Counted from the first letter of the stretch, positions 1 through 8,933 are shown. The stretch: DNA of 64,000 nt from CAZKBP01 sp964551015 (GCA_964551015.1 CAZKBP010000008.1:124001-188000), one strand, 5' to 3'. Notes: generated from the letters alone by a model not told the origin. Program-made: numbers and translations.

Positions 1-1114
1 GAGGGTCTTTTTCGGATTCCGTGACTACGAAGAGTCCTCCCTGGTTCGCATCCAAGTATTTGACTAGTTCGGCCACCACGAGGCGAGCCAAAGCTTTGAG
101 GCTGTCTTCTTCGCGCCGGAGCAAATCTCCAAACAAGGCAAAGCCTTCGTTCATCCAGTTCCGATGTTTTTGTTCGGCCTGAGCTTGCTTGAGCTTTTGT
201 TGGGTTTCTCGTAAAGCATTGACAAACGTATCACTCGAGGCGGCTTCTGAGGAAATCTGCAGGCTATAATCTAAATTACCCTTGCCCATTTCTTTGACCA
301 AATTAGCGGATTCACGAAATTTATTGAACAGAGTATTCAATGCCTTTACTAATTGTCCCAACTCATTTTTGCCAAGATCATCCAAAGATTCAGTATAATC
401 TCCTCGGGAAACCTTCTCGGCCTTGGAAACAATTTGGCGGATGGGCGAAAACAAAAACTTTTTAAAAGTATAATAACTCACAAAGAGCATCAGGATGCTA
501 GTCAGTATACAAAGTACGAGAAAAGTCTGCACCAGATTTTCGCTAGAGCTAGATTGGCGCACGTAAGCCTTCACCAACTCATTGTTAGCAATAAGTATTT
601 GGGTAGCGTTATCCCGCAAAAATTGATGGCTACTCAAAACTCTTGGATTTAGATACGCTTGGGTGAATTGCACAGAATCAGCTTCTTTTGCTGATTTTTT
701 CAAATAAAGCGGTTCTTTTAAGATCACATCTACATTTTTTCGGTAAATGTCCCAGAGTTCTTCCACACGCTTCAAATAATCTAAGGCCTCGCCGTGAGCA
801 GGTTTGAGGTATTTGCCAAGCATGTCTGGTGCTTCTCCTCCATTCTTCATGGCCAGTACGGAAGTGTCGTGTAAATTTTTAGCCGCTTGACAGACTTTCT
901 TTGCCTCTTGGTCATTTTCTTGAATGTAAATACCCGCGAAAAGTACCATCCTTTGGGATAGCATGCGGTTGCGCCCCGCTACATCTATAACTACGCCTTT
1001 ATTGGTAAATGCGAAGAAGATACAAGTCACCGTAAGCACACTAATGGCGATTAAGATCAGGATGAAACCTAAGATAAGCGTTTTGAGAGGCGTATTTTTA
1101 AGATAGTTATGCAT
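1..1114 (-). CDS. PilJ-type sensor with HAMP and start of a GAF domain (3' end outside window)
   Basis: Inner-membrane signalling protein, cut by the left window edge; 371 residues are visible. It has a first membrane helix at about 10-36, then a periplasmic region that starts with the motif AGRNRMLSQRM (46-56), typical of the PilJ/NarX-type N-terminal sensor module. A second membrane helix lies near 197-216, a HAMP region near 218-270, and what looks like the start of a GAF domain from about 345. The output domain is missing, so it could be a histidine kinase or a PP2C-type phosphatase. Start is the ATG at 1112-1114. It is divergent from the CoA-transferase gene. In some bacteria such sensors belong to SiaB/SiaC signalling; siaBC lie at the other end of this window, so a link is only a guess. 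Confidence 0.8.
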   Translation of the reverse strand, partial: MHNYLKNTPLKTLILGFILILIAISVLTVTCIFFAFTNKGVVIDVAGRNRMLSQRMVLFAGIYIQENDQEAKKVCQAAKNLHDTSVLAMKNGGEAPDMLGKYLKPAHGEALDYLKRVEELWDIYRKNVDVILKEPLYLKKSAKEADSVQFTQAYLNPRVLSSHQFLRDNATQILIANNELVKAYVRQSSSSENLVQTFLVLCILTSILMLFVSYYTFKKFLFSPIRQIVSKAEKVSRGDYTESLDDLGKNELGQLVKALNTLFNKFRESANLVKEMGKGNLDYSLQISSEAASSDTFVNALRETQQKLKQAQAEQKHRNWMNEGFALFGDLLRREEDSLKALARLVVAELVKYLDANQGGLFVVTESEKDP

Positions 1115-1381
1115 GATTAAGACCTGGTTTGAGTCATGAAGGAACTACCACCAATACGAAAGCTCTCAGTTTATGGACAGGCGTCTTGGTATATTTTTCT
1201 CAAATAAAATTACACGTAAAAGAAATAAAACCGAGTAAAAAAAAAGCGAGAAGAGGCAATCAAAATTTATCACTTTAAAGACAACTTTTCGTATAATTTG
1301 GCCATAAAACGCTTTTGCGCTAAAAAATGATTTACTTTGAGCCGATAAGCTTATGATTCCTGTAAATGCTCAAAACCTAAT

Positions 1382-2674
1382 ATGCGTACAAAAAACAATA
1401 CATCTCAATTGGTTTCTGCCTCAGAAGCCATCTCTTCTATCCAGTCGGGACAGCAGGTATTCGTGCACGGTGCCTCTGCTACTCCTTTCGCGCTCGTGGA
1501 AGCATTAGTACAAAGAGCTGATGACTTACGCGAGGTAACTTTACACCATCTTCACGTTTCGGGGGATGCCCCTTACAGTCAACTGGAATATGAAAAAAGC
1601 TTTCGGGTAAATAATCTCTTTGTGGGTGCTAACACCCGTACCGCTGTCAATCAGGGCAGAGCCGATTATGTACCCATTTTTTTGAGTGAAGTTCCCATTC
1701 TTTTCCGCAAGCGCATCCTTCCCTTAGATGTGGCCTTGATTCAGGTTTCTCCTCCCGATAAGAATGGATTTTGCACCTTGGGCACTTCCGTGGATGTGGC
1801 CTTGGCGGCGGTACAATCTGCTCGCCACGTGATTGCAGAGTTGAATCCTAATATGCCCCGTACCCACGGTGATGGCAGTATTCATATTAGTCAAATTGAC
1901 CAGGCCGTGGAAGTAAACCGACCGCTTCCCAATTTTGACCCTAAACCCTTGGGCGAAGTGGAGCAACAAATCGGTCGCTACATCGCTGAATTGGTCGAGG
2001 ATGGATCTACCCTGCAAATGGGAATTGGTGCCATCCCGGATGCTGCTCTGGCTGCCCTTACCAATCACAGAGAGTTGGGCATTCATACAGAAATGTTTTC
2101 GGATGGGGTGATCTCCTTGGTGGAAAAGGGCGTGATTACAAATCAGCATAAAGAAAAGCATCGCCACCATATTGTAGCGGGCTTCGTGACAGGTTCTCAG
2201 AAGCTCTACGATTTCGTGGATGATAACCCCTTGGTGAGAATGCTGGACATTGCCTATGTCAATGATACCGCGGTGATTCGTCAGAATCCGAAGGTGATTG
2301 CCATTAACAGTGCCATCGAGGTGGATCTAACGGGGCAGGTCTGCTCCGACTCGATTGGTACTACGATCTATTCGGGTGTGGGCGGGCAAATGGATTTTAT
2401 CCGAGGGGCTTCTCTTTCGGAAGGGGGCAAACCCATCATTGCTTTGCCTTCTACCACTTCCAAAGGGATTAGTCGCATTACCGCATTTCTTAAGTCAGGC
2501 GCGGGTGTAGTAACGACGCGAGCCCACGTGCATTACGTCGTTACGGAGTACGGCATTGCCAACTTATACGGCAAAAATATCCGGCAACGAGCAGAGGCAC
2601 TCATCCAAATTGCGCATCCCGATCACAGAGAGTCTCTGGAGCAAGCAAGTTATGCTAGTTTGAAGTCTTTATGA
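1382..2674 (+). CDS. Acetyl-CoA hydrolase/transferase family protein (4-hydroxybutyrate CoA-transferase-like)
   Basis: Cytoplasmic class I-type CoA-transferase of 430 residues, the normal length for the acetyl-CoA hydrolase/4-hydroxybutyrate CoA-transferase group. The N-terminal half has the CoA-transferase fold, with the typical stretch VSPPDKNGFCTLGTSVD near residue 123. The C-terminal half carries GIGAIPDAALAAL and HTEMFSDG. Glu237 in that last motif sits where the family has the glutamate that forms the glutamyl-CoA thioester intermediate. The reaction is transfer of CoA between acetate or a short acid and an acyl-CoA, or hydrolysis of acetyl-CoA. The substrate cannot be read from sequence. 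It stands alone, with a short gap to a small membrane peptide downstream. Confidence 0.88.
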   Translation: MRTKNNTSQLVSASEAISSIQSGQQVFVHGASATPFALVEALVQRADDLREVTLHHLHVSGDAPYSQLEYEKSFRVNNLFVGANTRTAVNQGRADYVPIFLSEVPILFRKRILPLDVALIQVSPPDKNGFCTLGTSVDVALAAVQSARHVIAELNPNMPRTHGDGSIHISQIDQAVEVNRPLPNFDPKPLGEVEQQIGRYIAELVEDGSTLQMGIGAIPDAALAALTNHRELGIHTEMFSDGVISLVEKGVITNQHKEKHRHHIVAGFVTGSQKLYDFVDDNPLVRMLDIAYVNDTAVIRQNPKVIAINSAIEVDLTGQVCSDSIGTTIYSGVGGQMDFIRGASLSEGGKPIIALPSTTSKGISRITAFLKSGAGVVTTRAHVHYVVTEYGIANLYGKNIRQRAEALIQIAHPDHRESLEQASYASLKSL

Positions 2675-2823
2675 GCGAAAACAGGTCTTGGTTTAATGCA
2701 AATTTTGACTTGATAAATCTAGATTTGATGGAGATGTAAGTTTTAGACAAAAGTTCCAGACAGGTTGGACAACCATATCCCACTGAATTTTGTCTTTACA
2801 GTAAATAACCAACTTAGAGACCC

Positions 2824-2946
2824 ATGTCCAAAGCTAAAGAAGAAATCAAATCAATACCCAGAGTAACTAAGGTAGAGAAAGCATTTGCCCTGCTCGCGAT
2901 CGTGATGTTTATGGCATCTTCCATTTATGTATTTGCGATGATGTAA
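2824..2946 (+). CDS. Small single-pass membrane protein (40 residues)
   Basis: A 40-residue reading frame starting at ATG 2824. It begins with a charged stretch rich in Lys and Glu (MSKAKEEIKS), and residues 20-40 are almost wholly hydrophobic and end in VFAMM, so it would be a single-span membrane peptide with a cytoplasmic basic N-terminus. A clear intrinsic terminator follows 24 bases after the stop codon, which supports a real short transcript. The family is not recognised; no function is proposed. Confidence 0.55.
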   Translation: MSKAKEEIKSIPRVTKVEKAFALLAIVMFMASSIYVFAMM

Positions 2947-2969
2947 AGATTTACAAGACTGAGTCATTT

Positions 2970-3006
2970 TCCCCAGTTGAGTTTTTAACTTATCTGGGGA
3001 TTTTTT
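2970..3006 (+). terminator. Intrinsic terminator after the small membrane protein
   Basis: Stem TCCCCAG/CTGGGGA continues, after one T-T mismatch, into TGAGT/ACTTA around a 5-base loop, and is followed by a run of six T (3001-3006). Good fit to a rho-independent terminator for the gene ending at 2946. Confidence 0.8.
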
Positions 3007-3059
3007 ATGTATTACAAAATTAAATTCGTGTTGCAAATTCTCTCTGCTTTCCGAGCTAG

Positions 3060-3197
3060 TACCAATACCTATCTGTGATGTGTACACTTGAATGGAAGTG
3101 GATTTCCCACTGGAATACCCCAAAAGCCCTCTGTGTCTCCGTGTCTCTGTGTTTGAATAAGCCATTCGGATGTATGCACGAAGAAGACGGATGGATA
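3060..3197 (+). repeat. MITE-like dispersed intergenic repeat, copy 1
   Basis: First of three related copies (others at 45702-45831 plus and 60028-60146 minus). Shared landmarks in order: ACCAAT, CTGTGATG, a TACACTT-AATGG block, a GTGGATTT-like centre, the CTCTGTGT(CTCCGTGT)TTG block, then ATAAGCCATTC and ATGTATGCA. The two ends are imperfect inverted repeats of each other. Copy 1 has an extra TCTCTGTG unit. No coding potential is seen; it lies between a terminator and a promoter. Confidence 0.8.
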
Positions 3198-3336
3198 TAA
3201 GTGCTTATCCGCAAAAAAGAAACGAACCGACACAAACAGCTATTCAGAAAAGCAACCTTCTGCCTAGCTTCGGTGTCTACCAGATAGATTGACAAGCTTT
3301 CTTAATACTGAGATCATGAATAACTAAGAATGTATC

Positions 3337-3368
3337 TTGCATAATTTGCAGAATTAAGCGTAGTTTTG
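3337..3368 (+). promoter_or_regulatory. Possible Bacteroidota-type promoter for the LysE-family gene
   Basis: TAGTTTTG at 3361-3368 fits the -7 element TAnnTTTG, and a TTG at 3337-3339 lies 21 bases upstream as a possible -33 element. The start codon is 45 bases downstream. The -33 match is weak. Confidence 0.4.
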
Positions 3369-3413
3369 CGTTATAAGAAGGTAGCCAAAGCTCAAAACTA
3401 ATCCATTCATTAG

Positions 3414-4082
3414 ATGACTTTATTGGATATTCTATCAGATTATTTTTTGATTATTTTATTTTCCACTAGCCTGATCTGTGGCTTTATTGCCTCTGCCCCC
3501 GTGGGGCCAGTCAACCTTTGGACGGCTCATTGGCTCTTGAGTCGGGGTCGTAAAACGGTCATTTGGTTTCTGGCGGGAGTGATTTTGGTAGATCTGATTT
3601 ATGTTTTTTTGGGTTTCTGGAGCTATTTTTTCTTGTCCTTGGACAGTGTTTTTCAAGGAGGAAAAGGTTGGGAAATTGCCGGAGGGATTTTTATTATGCT
3701 CGTTGGTTTTTACAGTCTGGCTAAGAATCAGAAAAAAGCCACCCAACCCCAACCCGACCACCCGTCTGCTCTACAACCCTGGAAAGCCTTCTTGACCGGA
3801 GCTTTGCTCTGCGCTTCTAATTCTATGCTTTTTATCATGTGGTTTTTTATCGCTGGGGTTTACGATAGCTACGCTTTGGCTGCTGACCATGTGCTCTCTC
3901 TATCGGCGGTCTTGTTGGGTGTGCTCGTGGGTGATTTGCTGTGGTTTGGTGCTTTTGTCAGATTGCTAGAGAAAGGACTGACTCGTCTGCGCCCTATTAA
4001 TCTGAATCGCCTTCAAAACCTCATTGCGATTAGTCTGGTACTCTTTGGTTTATTCACGGCTTGTCGCCAGATCGGGGGGTAA
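3414..4082 (+). CDS. LysE-family exporter
   Basis: Inner-membrane protein of 222 residues with about six hydrophobic spans. The N-terminal segment ending in IASAPVGPVNLWTAHWLL is the usual conserved start of LysE/RhtB-type translocators, which export amino acids or related small molecules. Length is normal for the family. Start is ATG 3414; it has its own probable promoter and is followed by a 108-base gap to the DUF5686 gene. The exported substrate cannot be predicted; some members of this superfamily have other substrates. Confidence 0.8.
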   Translation: MTLLDILSDYFLIILFSTSLICGFIASAPVGPVNLWTAHWLLSRGRKTVIWFLAGVILVDLIYVFLGFWSYFFLSLDSVFQGGKGWEIAGGIFIMLVGFYSLAKNQKKATQPQPDHPSALQPWKAFLTGALLCASNSMLFIMWFFIAGVYDSYALAADHVLSLSAVLLGVLVGDLLWFGAFVRLLEKGLTRLRPINLNRLQNLIAISLVLFGLFTACRQIGG

Positions 4083-4154
4083 GCCCCTGTGCTCAGTAGC
4101 TAGTCAGCTTGTGATTTAGCATTCAATACAAACCATTTTAAACCTACAAAATCT

Positions 4155-4172
4155 CATTGCCTACTGGCAATG
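4155..4172. repeat. Perfect small hairpin upstream of the DUF5686 gene
   Basis: CATTGCC-TACT-GGCAATG: a 7-bp perfect inverted repeat with a 4-base loop, ending 18 bases before the next start codon. It could be an operator or a hairpin covering the ribosome binding region. No T-run follows, so it is not a terminator. Confidence 0.5.
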
Positions 4173-4190
4173 GCATAACGGATATGGCCT

Positions 4191-6665
4191 ATGAAGCGTC
4201 TTCATTCATCGTATTTATTGTTTCCTTTTTTCTTTTTGTTTTTTTATAGTTTTTCTATTTCATCTAGTTTCGCAGCCAAGGTTTACGGCCAAGTCAGGGA
4301 TGCATCTGGCAACCCTTTGGCTTTTGTGAATGTGGTCGTGGAAGGAACAACTCGCGGAACCACTACCAACACGGAGGGAAACTATGAACTAGCTCTACCC
4401 GATGGCTCTTACCGTTTGGTCTTTCAGTATATTGGCTATCAAAAACAGTATTTTACCGTCAATCTGGAGGGCGGTAATCGCCAGTTGGACGTGGTGATGC
4501 AAGAATCTACCCTCGAGCTTGCCACCATCACCGTGAGGCCCAATGGAGAAGACCCGGCCTACGAAATCATTCGCCAAGCTCAAAACAAACGGCGCTATTA
4601 TCTAGAAAAAGAATTTGAAGGCTATCAATGCCAACTCTACACCAAAATTTTTGAAGAGTCTAAAAGAAGTGGCGGCACGATCAATCTCTTTGGTGCCAGA
4701 CGGCAGATAGAACCGGGTATTTTTTATCTTTCAGAAACACTTTCTGAGCTAAGCTTTCAACAGAAAAATCGTCGTTTAGAGAAAATTAAGGCTTCCAAGG
4801 TCAGCGGCGATACCAGCAATTACAGCTACAACCAAGGCGTTTACTTGAATTTCTATGGAAATTATTCTCTCCGTATGAATCAACGCTTTATCATCTCGCC
4901 CATTGCCGAGCAAGCCCTGAAGCACTACGAATACAAATTGGAGGGAGTGAAAAAAGAAAATGGCCAGAATATTTACAAAATTCGCCTCCTTCCCAAATAC
5001 AAAAGCGCACCCGTATTTACTGGCTTTATTTATATTCTGGACGAAAGCTGGCGTATTCACAGCATAGATGCGCACATTGCCCCCGAGGTCGTGCCCGCCT
5101 TTGATTCTACCTCCGTACGGCAGATTTATGTACCACTCGGAGAAGAAAAGGAGGTGTGGCTGCCTTTTTCTCTCACTTTTTATTTTCAATTGTTTCAAGG
5201 ACAGGTCAAGGGCTATTATCATGTCATTTCCTCAGATTACGATCTCAATCCAGCCTTTCCTGATGATTTTTTTTCCAATCAGGTCTTACAATATTTGCCC
5301 GGAGCCACGGAGAAGCAAGACGACTTTTGGCAAGAAACTCGCCCGATTCCCCTCACCCAAGCCGAACGCAAAGAATACGGTGAAGCCCTGGCCCTCGAAG
5401 AAGAAGAAGAGGTCGTAACCCTGCCCGAAGATTCGGAGCTACCCGAAGATTTGGACTTTGGAGAGGAAGAAAAAGAGGAAGCCAAAAGGCCTCGCTTTAA
5501 CTGGGGAAATTTCATTTTTGGTGGAGCTGGCATTAGAGTCGGGAAAGAGGGTCGGATTGGATTCAAGCCTCTCTTCGAGCTGGCTAGTTTTAATACCGTA
5601 GAAGGGCTCGTCTTTGATTATTGGCTGCGCTACGATCAGAAATTTAGTCAAGGGCGTAATTTGCGTCTACAACCCTTTTTCCGATACGGAGTGTCTAATG
5701 AGCGTTTTCAGAGTAAGTTGGAGGCTCAGTATAGTTGGAGTCGCAAACCCGGGTTTGTGCGTTTGGCTGGTGGAAGATACGTAGAGCAGATTGCTGGTTT
5801 TACGGCCATTGACCCACGATTTAACTTGATTTATACTTTGTTCTCAGAAAACAATTACCTGAAATTGTACGAGAAAAATTTTGCAGATTTCGCTTTCAGG
5901 CAAGAATGGTTCAATGGCTTTCGTACGGATTTAAAGCTAGAATATGCCCGCCGCCGACCCATGTTTAATAATAGTGATTACACCTTAGTCGATGAGGAAG
6001 AGCGCGAATACACGCCCAATCAGCCTTTTAATGTGGAAGTCCCTTCTACGCTATTTGAAGAGCACGATGCCTTGATTCTGGAAGCAGGCATTCGCTACGC
6101 AGTTCGCCAAGAATACGTACAAAGACCCGACGGCAAAGAAATCACGACGGTACGGGGGCCTACCTTCAGCTTGAATTACCGAAAAGGACTCAGCGATGTG
6201 GATTATGATTTCTTACAGGGGCGAATTTCAGATCGCTTTCGTCTAGGTGTGCTGGGGCGCACGGAGTTACTGGCCGAAGGTGGTTTGTTTGTGAATGACG
6301 ATTCCTTGACTTTTCTCGACTTTCACCACTTTGCAGGCAACAAAATCCTCTTATTACAGGAAGCCTTGCCGGGTAGTTTTCAGCTTTTGGATTATTATAC
6401 TTATGCTACCCGAGATCGCTACGTGCAAGCGCATTGGTTGCATCATTTTGATGGCTTACTCTTGGGCTTAATCCCGGGCATTCGCAACCTGAATTGGAAT
6501 CTAGTAATCGGAGCCAATTACCTGAGTACGCCCGAGCTTGAGAATTATGTAGAGTTGGGCGTAGGGGTTGAAAAAATATTTGGCTTACTAAGACTGGATT
6601 GGTACCACTCCTTAAATCGGGAAAATAACTCGGTACACGGTTTTCGCTTGCGGCTCGGAAGGTAA
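4191..6665 (+). CDS. Carboxypeptidase-regulatory-like plus DUF5686 outer-membrane protein
   Basis: Exported protein of 824 residues. A signal peptide (about 1-29) precedes a carboxypeptidase D regulatory-like beta-sandwich (about 30-115, with VYGQVRDASGNPLAFVNVVV and DGSYRLVFQYIGY), as in the first module of many Bacteroidota TonB-dependent receptors and DUF5686 proteins. The rest matches the DUF5686 family, with many alternating aromatic strands and a C-terminal run that looks like outer-membrane beta-barrel strands, ending HGFRLRLGR. An acidic, low-complexity linker (about 400-430) is rich in Glu. The molecular role of the family is not established. Start is ATG 4191, after a perfect hairpin; the following sulfotransferase-like gene starts 26 bases after the stop. 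Confidence 0.85.
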   Translation: MKRLHSSYLLFPFFFLFFYSFSISSSFAAKVYGQVRDASGNPLAFVNVVVEGTTRGTTTNTEGNYELALPDGSYRLVFQYIGYQKQYFTVNLEGGNRQLDVVMQESTLELATITVRPNGEDPAYEIIRQAQNKRRYYLEKEFEGYQCQLYTKIFEESKRSGGTINLFGARRQIEPGIFYLSETLSELSFQQKNRRLEKIKASKVSGDTSNYSYNQGVYLNFYGNYSLRMNQRFIISPIAEQALKHYEYKLEGVKKENGQNIYKIRLLPKYKSAPVFTGFIYILDESWRIHSIDAHIAPEVVPAFDSTSVRQIYVPLGEEKEVWLPFSLTFYFQLFQGQVKGYYHVISSDYDLNPAFPDDFFSNQVLQYLPGATEKQDDFWQETRPIPLTQAERKEYGEALALEEEEEVVTLPEDSELPEDLDFGEEEKEEAKRPRFNWGNFIFGGAGIRVGKEGRIGFKPLFELASFNTVEGLVFDYWLRYDQKFSQGRNLRLQPFFRYGVSNERFQSKLEAQYSWSRKPGFVRLAGGRYVEQIAGFTAIDPRFNLIYTLFSENNYLKLYEKNFADFAFRQEWFNGFRTDLKLEYARRRPMFNNSDYTLVDEEEREYTPNQPFNVEVPSTLFEEHDALILEAGIRYAVRQEYVQRPDGKEITTVRGPTFSLNYRKGLSDVDYDFLQGRISDRFRLGVLGRTELLAEGGLFVNDDSLTFLDFHHFAGNKILLLQEALPGSFQLLDYYTYATRDRYVQAHWLHHFDGLLLGLIPGIRNLNWNLVIGANYLSTPELENYVELGVGVEKIFGLLRLDWYHSLNRENNSVHGFRLRLGR

Positions 6666-6691
6666 ATTCATTTCTATCAAATATTATCAAA

Positions 6692-7420
6692 ATGATTATT
6701 AACCTGATTGCGACCCCAAGAAATATCTCCACGGCTCTGATGTATAGTTTTGCCCAACGCAGCGATACGCAAGTAGTGGACGAGCCTTTTTACGCGTATT
6801 ACTTATTAGAGACTGGAGCTGAGCATCCTGGACGCGAAGAGAGCATCCAGTGTATGGAAAGCCATTACCCCCAAATTATCCAAAATATAGAAGCCGAAGG
6901 GAAAAAGGAAAAGCATTATTTCGTCAAAAATATGGCGCACCATCTCCTCGATCCTGACTGGAGCTTTATGCAAAATTGGGTCAATGTCTTCCTGATTCGT
7001 AATCCCAAGCAGCTCATCGCCTCCTTTGCGCAAGTCATCAAAGCCCCCACGATGCGTGATATTGGTCTGGAGAATCAATACAAAATCTGGCAGTTCCTCC
7101 GAGCACAAACGGGTCAGCCGCCCCTCGTATTGGATTCGAATGAACTCTTAAAAAACCCTCCGCGCGTCTTACAAAAGCTTTGTGAGCAAATAGGTATTCC
7201 CTTTGAGGAAGCCATGCTCTCTTGGGAAGCGGGGCCTATTCCCGAAGATGGCACTTGGGCCAAATACTGGTATCAGAATGTGCATCAATCCACGGGTTTT
7301 GCCAAGCAAAAAAGTAGCGAACGCCCCTTGCCCCTCAACTGCCAGACACTTTACGTAAAAGCTAGAAATTACTATGAAAAGTTAGTGCCTTACCGAATCA
7401 AAGCAGCAGCAGCAGAATAG
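6692..7420 (+). CDS. Sulfotransferase-like protein
   Basis: Cytoplasmic protein of 242 residues. The N-terminal beta-loop-helix IATPRNISTALMYSFAQR (about 6-23) has the form of the sulfotransferase PAPS-binding 5'-phosphosulfate loop. A later segment around VFLIRNPKQLIASFAQV fits the 3'-phosphate-binding region (R-x-P-x-x-x-x-x-S). Proteins of this type are annotated as sulfotransferase family, but the acceptor is unknown and some may not be active. It starts 26 bases after the DUF5686 gene, so the two may be co-transcribed. Confidence 0.72.
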   Translation: MIINLIATPRNISTALMYSFAQRSDTQVVDEPFYAYYLLETGAEHPGREESIQCMESHYPQIIQNIEAEGKKEKHYFVKNMAHHLLDPDWSFMQNWVNVFLIRNPKQLIASFAQVIKAPTMRDIGLENQYKIWQFLRAQTGQPPLVLDSNELLKNPPRVLQKLCEQIGIPFEEAMLSWEAGPIPEDGTWAKYWYQNVHQSTGFAKQKSSERPLPLNCQTLYVKARNYYEKLVPYRIKAAAAE

Positions 7421-7492
7421 TATATTGATTATTTGGTCTGAAGCCAGTTTTTTTGTAAATTCATTGGTATTTAATCTTCTATTTAGCTAGAA

Positions 7493-8047
7493 ATGTCTTT
7501 TATTTTAGATCGCAGATTGCTCAATGTTGCAGAATACCACAAAATGGCCGAAGTAGGCATTTTGGAAGAAAAAGGCATTGAGTTGATCAAAGGCGAAATT
7601 ATTAAAATGAGTCCCATCGGAACCCAACACGCTGCTTGTGTTAAACGACTCAACCAGCTTTTGAATCAAGCACTTGACTCAAGTTATATTATAGGCATTC
7701 AAGACCCCATCCAACTGGGCAATCTCTCCGAACCTGAACCCGACCTTACTCTTCTCAAACCCCGAGACGATTTCTATCAAAATCAACACCCACAAGCCCA
7801 TGATGTATTAGCGATCATCGAAGTGGCTGATTCTTCCTTAGCGTATGATCGCGAAATCAAAGGAAAACTCTACGCCGAAGCAGGTATCGGGGAGTATTAT
7901 ATTGTGAATCTGAATACACACACGGTAGAAGTTTATCAGGCTCCTTACCCTGACGGTTACACCATCCAACAGGAAGTGAGCAAGGGGGAGACATTCACTC
8001 TTCAAAGCATTGGTTTACAAGTAGACACGAAGAGGATTTTTCAGTAA
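7493..8047 (+). CDS. Uma2 family protein (DUF820, restriction-endonuclease fold)
   Basis: 184 residues, the usual size for Uma2/DUF820 proteins. The PD-(D/E)xK core is readable: the acidic EPEPDLTLL segment (about 82-90), the IIEVADSSLAYD segment (about 107-118) followed by a Lys in REIKGKLYAEAG, and the GIGEYYIVNL strand. The N-terminal LNVAEYHKMAEVGIL and LIKGEIIKMSPIG are also typical. Presumed nuclease fold; the cellular role of the family is unclear and many genomes carry numerous paralogues. It stands next to a cluster of palindromic repeats. Confidence 0.85.
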   Translation: MSFILDRRLLNVAEYHKMAEVGILEEKGIELIKGEIIKMSPIGTQHAACVKRLNQLLNQALDSSYIIGIQDPIQLGNLSEPEPDLTLLKPRDDFYQNQHPQAHDVLAIIEVADSSLAYDREIKGKLYAEAGIGEYYIVNLNTHTVEVYQAPYPDGYTIQQEVSKGETFTLQSIGLQVDTKRIFQ

Positions 8048-8060
8048 AGGTTCTCTCTGC

Positions 8061-8219
8061 TGAGATTCCTATCTCAGCCGACACAATCGGTGAGATTCCC
8101 GTCTCACACACGTCAAGATAGAAATCTTGACTCATTTACGTGCTAAGTTGGGAAACTTAGCACAGGTTGGCTCAGGTCGGTGTGAGACGAAAAAAAACCA
8201 TTGAAAAGCTCGTCAATGG
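8061..8219. repeat. Cluster of short hairpin repeats with a conserved GGA/TCC-type loop
   Basis: The gene-free region 8048-8267 holds consecutive palindromes: TGAGAT-TCCT-ATCTCA (8061-8076), GTGAGAT-TCCC-GTCTCAC (8090-8107), TCAAGAT-AGAA-ATCTTGA (8113-8130) and GTGCTAAGTT-GGGA-AACTTAGCAC (8140-8163). A further pair, CCATTGA/TCAATGG, spans 8198-8219. The stems differ in sequence but stay complementary, while the loop stays close to TCCT or its complement AGGA. A related pair lies at 11924-11978. No coding potential. Confidence 0.75.
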
Positions 8220-8267
8220 ATGTGAGGCCATCTCAACGCTCGCAAAGGATTCATCTACCACTTTTTC

Positions 8268-8933
8268 TCAATATTCCTCCTCCAACAAAATCTCAATATC
8301 GGCAATCAGTCGATCCACTTCTTTCTCGTCTGTGCCGTTGTAGAGGCCACGAATGCGCTTTTGCTTGTCTACCAGTATAAAAGCAGCACTGTGGAGAAAG
8401 CCCCCGGGAGCGGCTTGGTCTTCGTCCATCGTAACGAGGTAGTTTTTGAGGCCCATTTCGTAAAGTTTGGCTTTTTCGCCCGTGACAAAGTGCCAACGTT
8501 CGTCATTGGCTTCATAACGATCTGCATATTTTTTGAGGACAGGCACAGAATCTTGAGCTGGATCTACCGTATGAGAGAGGAAATAAAGGCGATTTTCTTC
8601 GGGATAGGCTTCCTGTACGCGTTGCATTTGCTTGCTCATCAGAGGGCAAATGCTAGGACAGGTGGTAAAAATAAAATCACAAACATAGATTTTATCTTCA
8701 AAAGTCTTCTCACTAATGACTTTTCCTTCCTGATTGACGAATTCAAAAGCTTGAATCGTGTGATAAAGTGTATCCTGTACTTCTTGGCCGTTTACTACTT
8801 TGGTTTCCAATTCCTTAGGGCCAAGAATGGGTAATTTTTTTCCTCCCCCCGAAGAACAACTCAATAAAGAGAGAAAAGTAAGCAGGATAAAGACACAGAA
8901 AGTTACTTGCTTAAAATGTGAATAAATCATCAT
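8268..8933 (-). CDS. SCO family lipoprotein (Sco1/SenC-like)
   Basis: Thioredoxin-fold protein of 221 residues that helps load copper into the Cu-A centre of cytochrome c oxidase or acts as a thiol-redox protein. It has a lipoprotein signal with the lipobox LLSC (about residues 22-25). The metal-binding CxxxC is in FTTCPSICPLM, and the partner histidine is in FLHSAAFILVD near the C-terminus. The start at 8933 is preferred over an in-frame upstream start at 9005 because AGGAG sits just before it and the lipoprotein signal follows directly. It is divergent from the two membrane-protein genes at 9038-11859, which fits a shared role in copper or respiratory enzyme assembly. Confidence 0.9.
   Translation of the reverse strand: MMIYSHFKQVTFCVFILLTFLSLLSCSSGGGKKLPILGPKELETKVVNGQEVQDTLYHTIQAFEFVNQEGKVISEKTFEDKIYVCDFIFTTCPSICPLMSKQMQRVQEAYPEENRLYFLSHTVDPAQDSVPVLKKYADRYEANDERWHFVTGEKAKLYEMGLKNYLVTMDEDQAAPGGFLHSAAFILVDKQKRIRGLYNGTDEKEVDRLIADIEILLEEEY

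Noticed and set aside
2851..3295. Two overlapping minus-strand frames
   Set aside because: They run through the terminator and repeat copy 1; the open frame comes from the repeat, not a gene.
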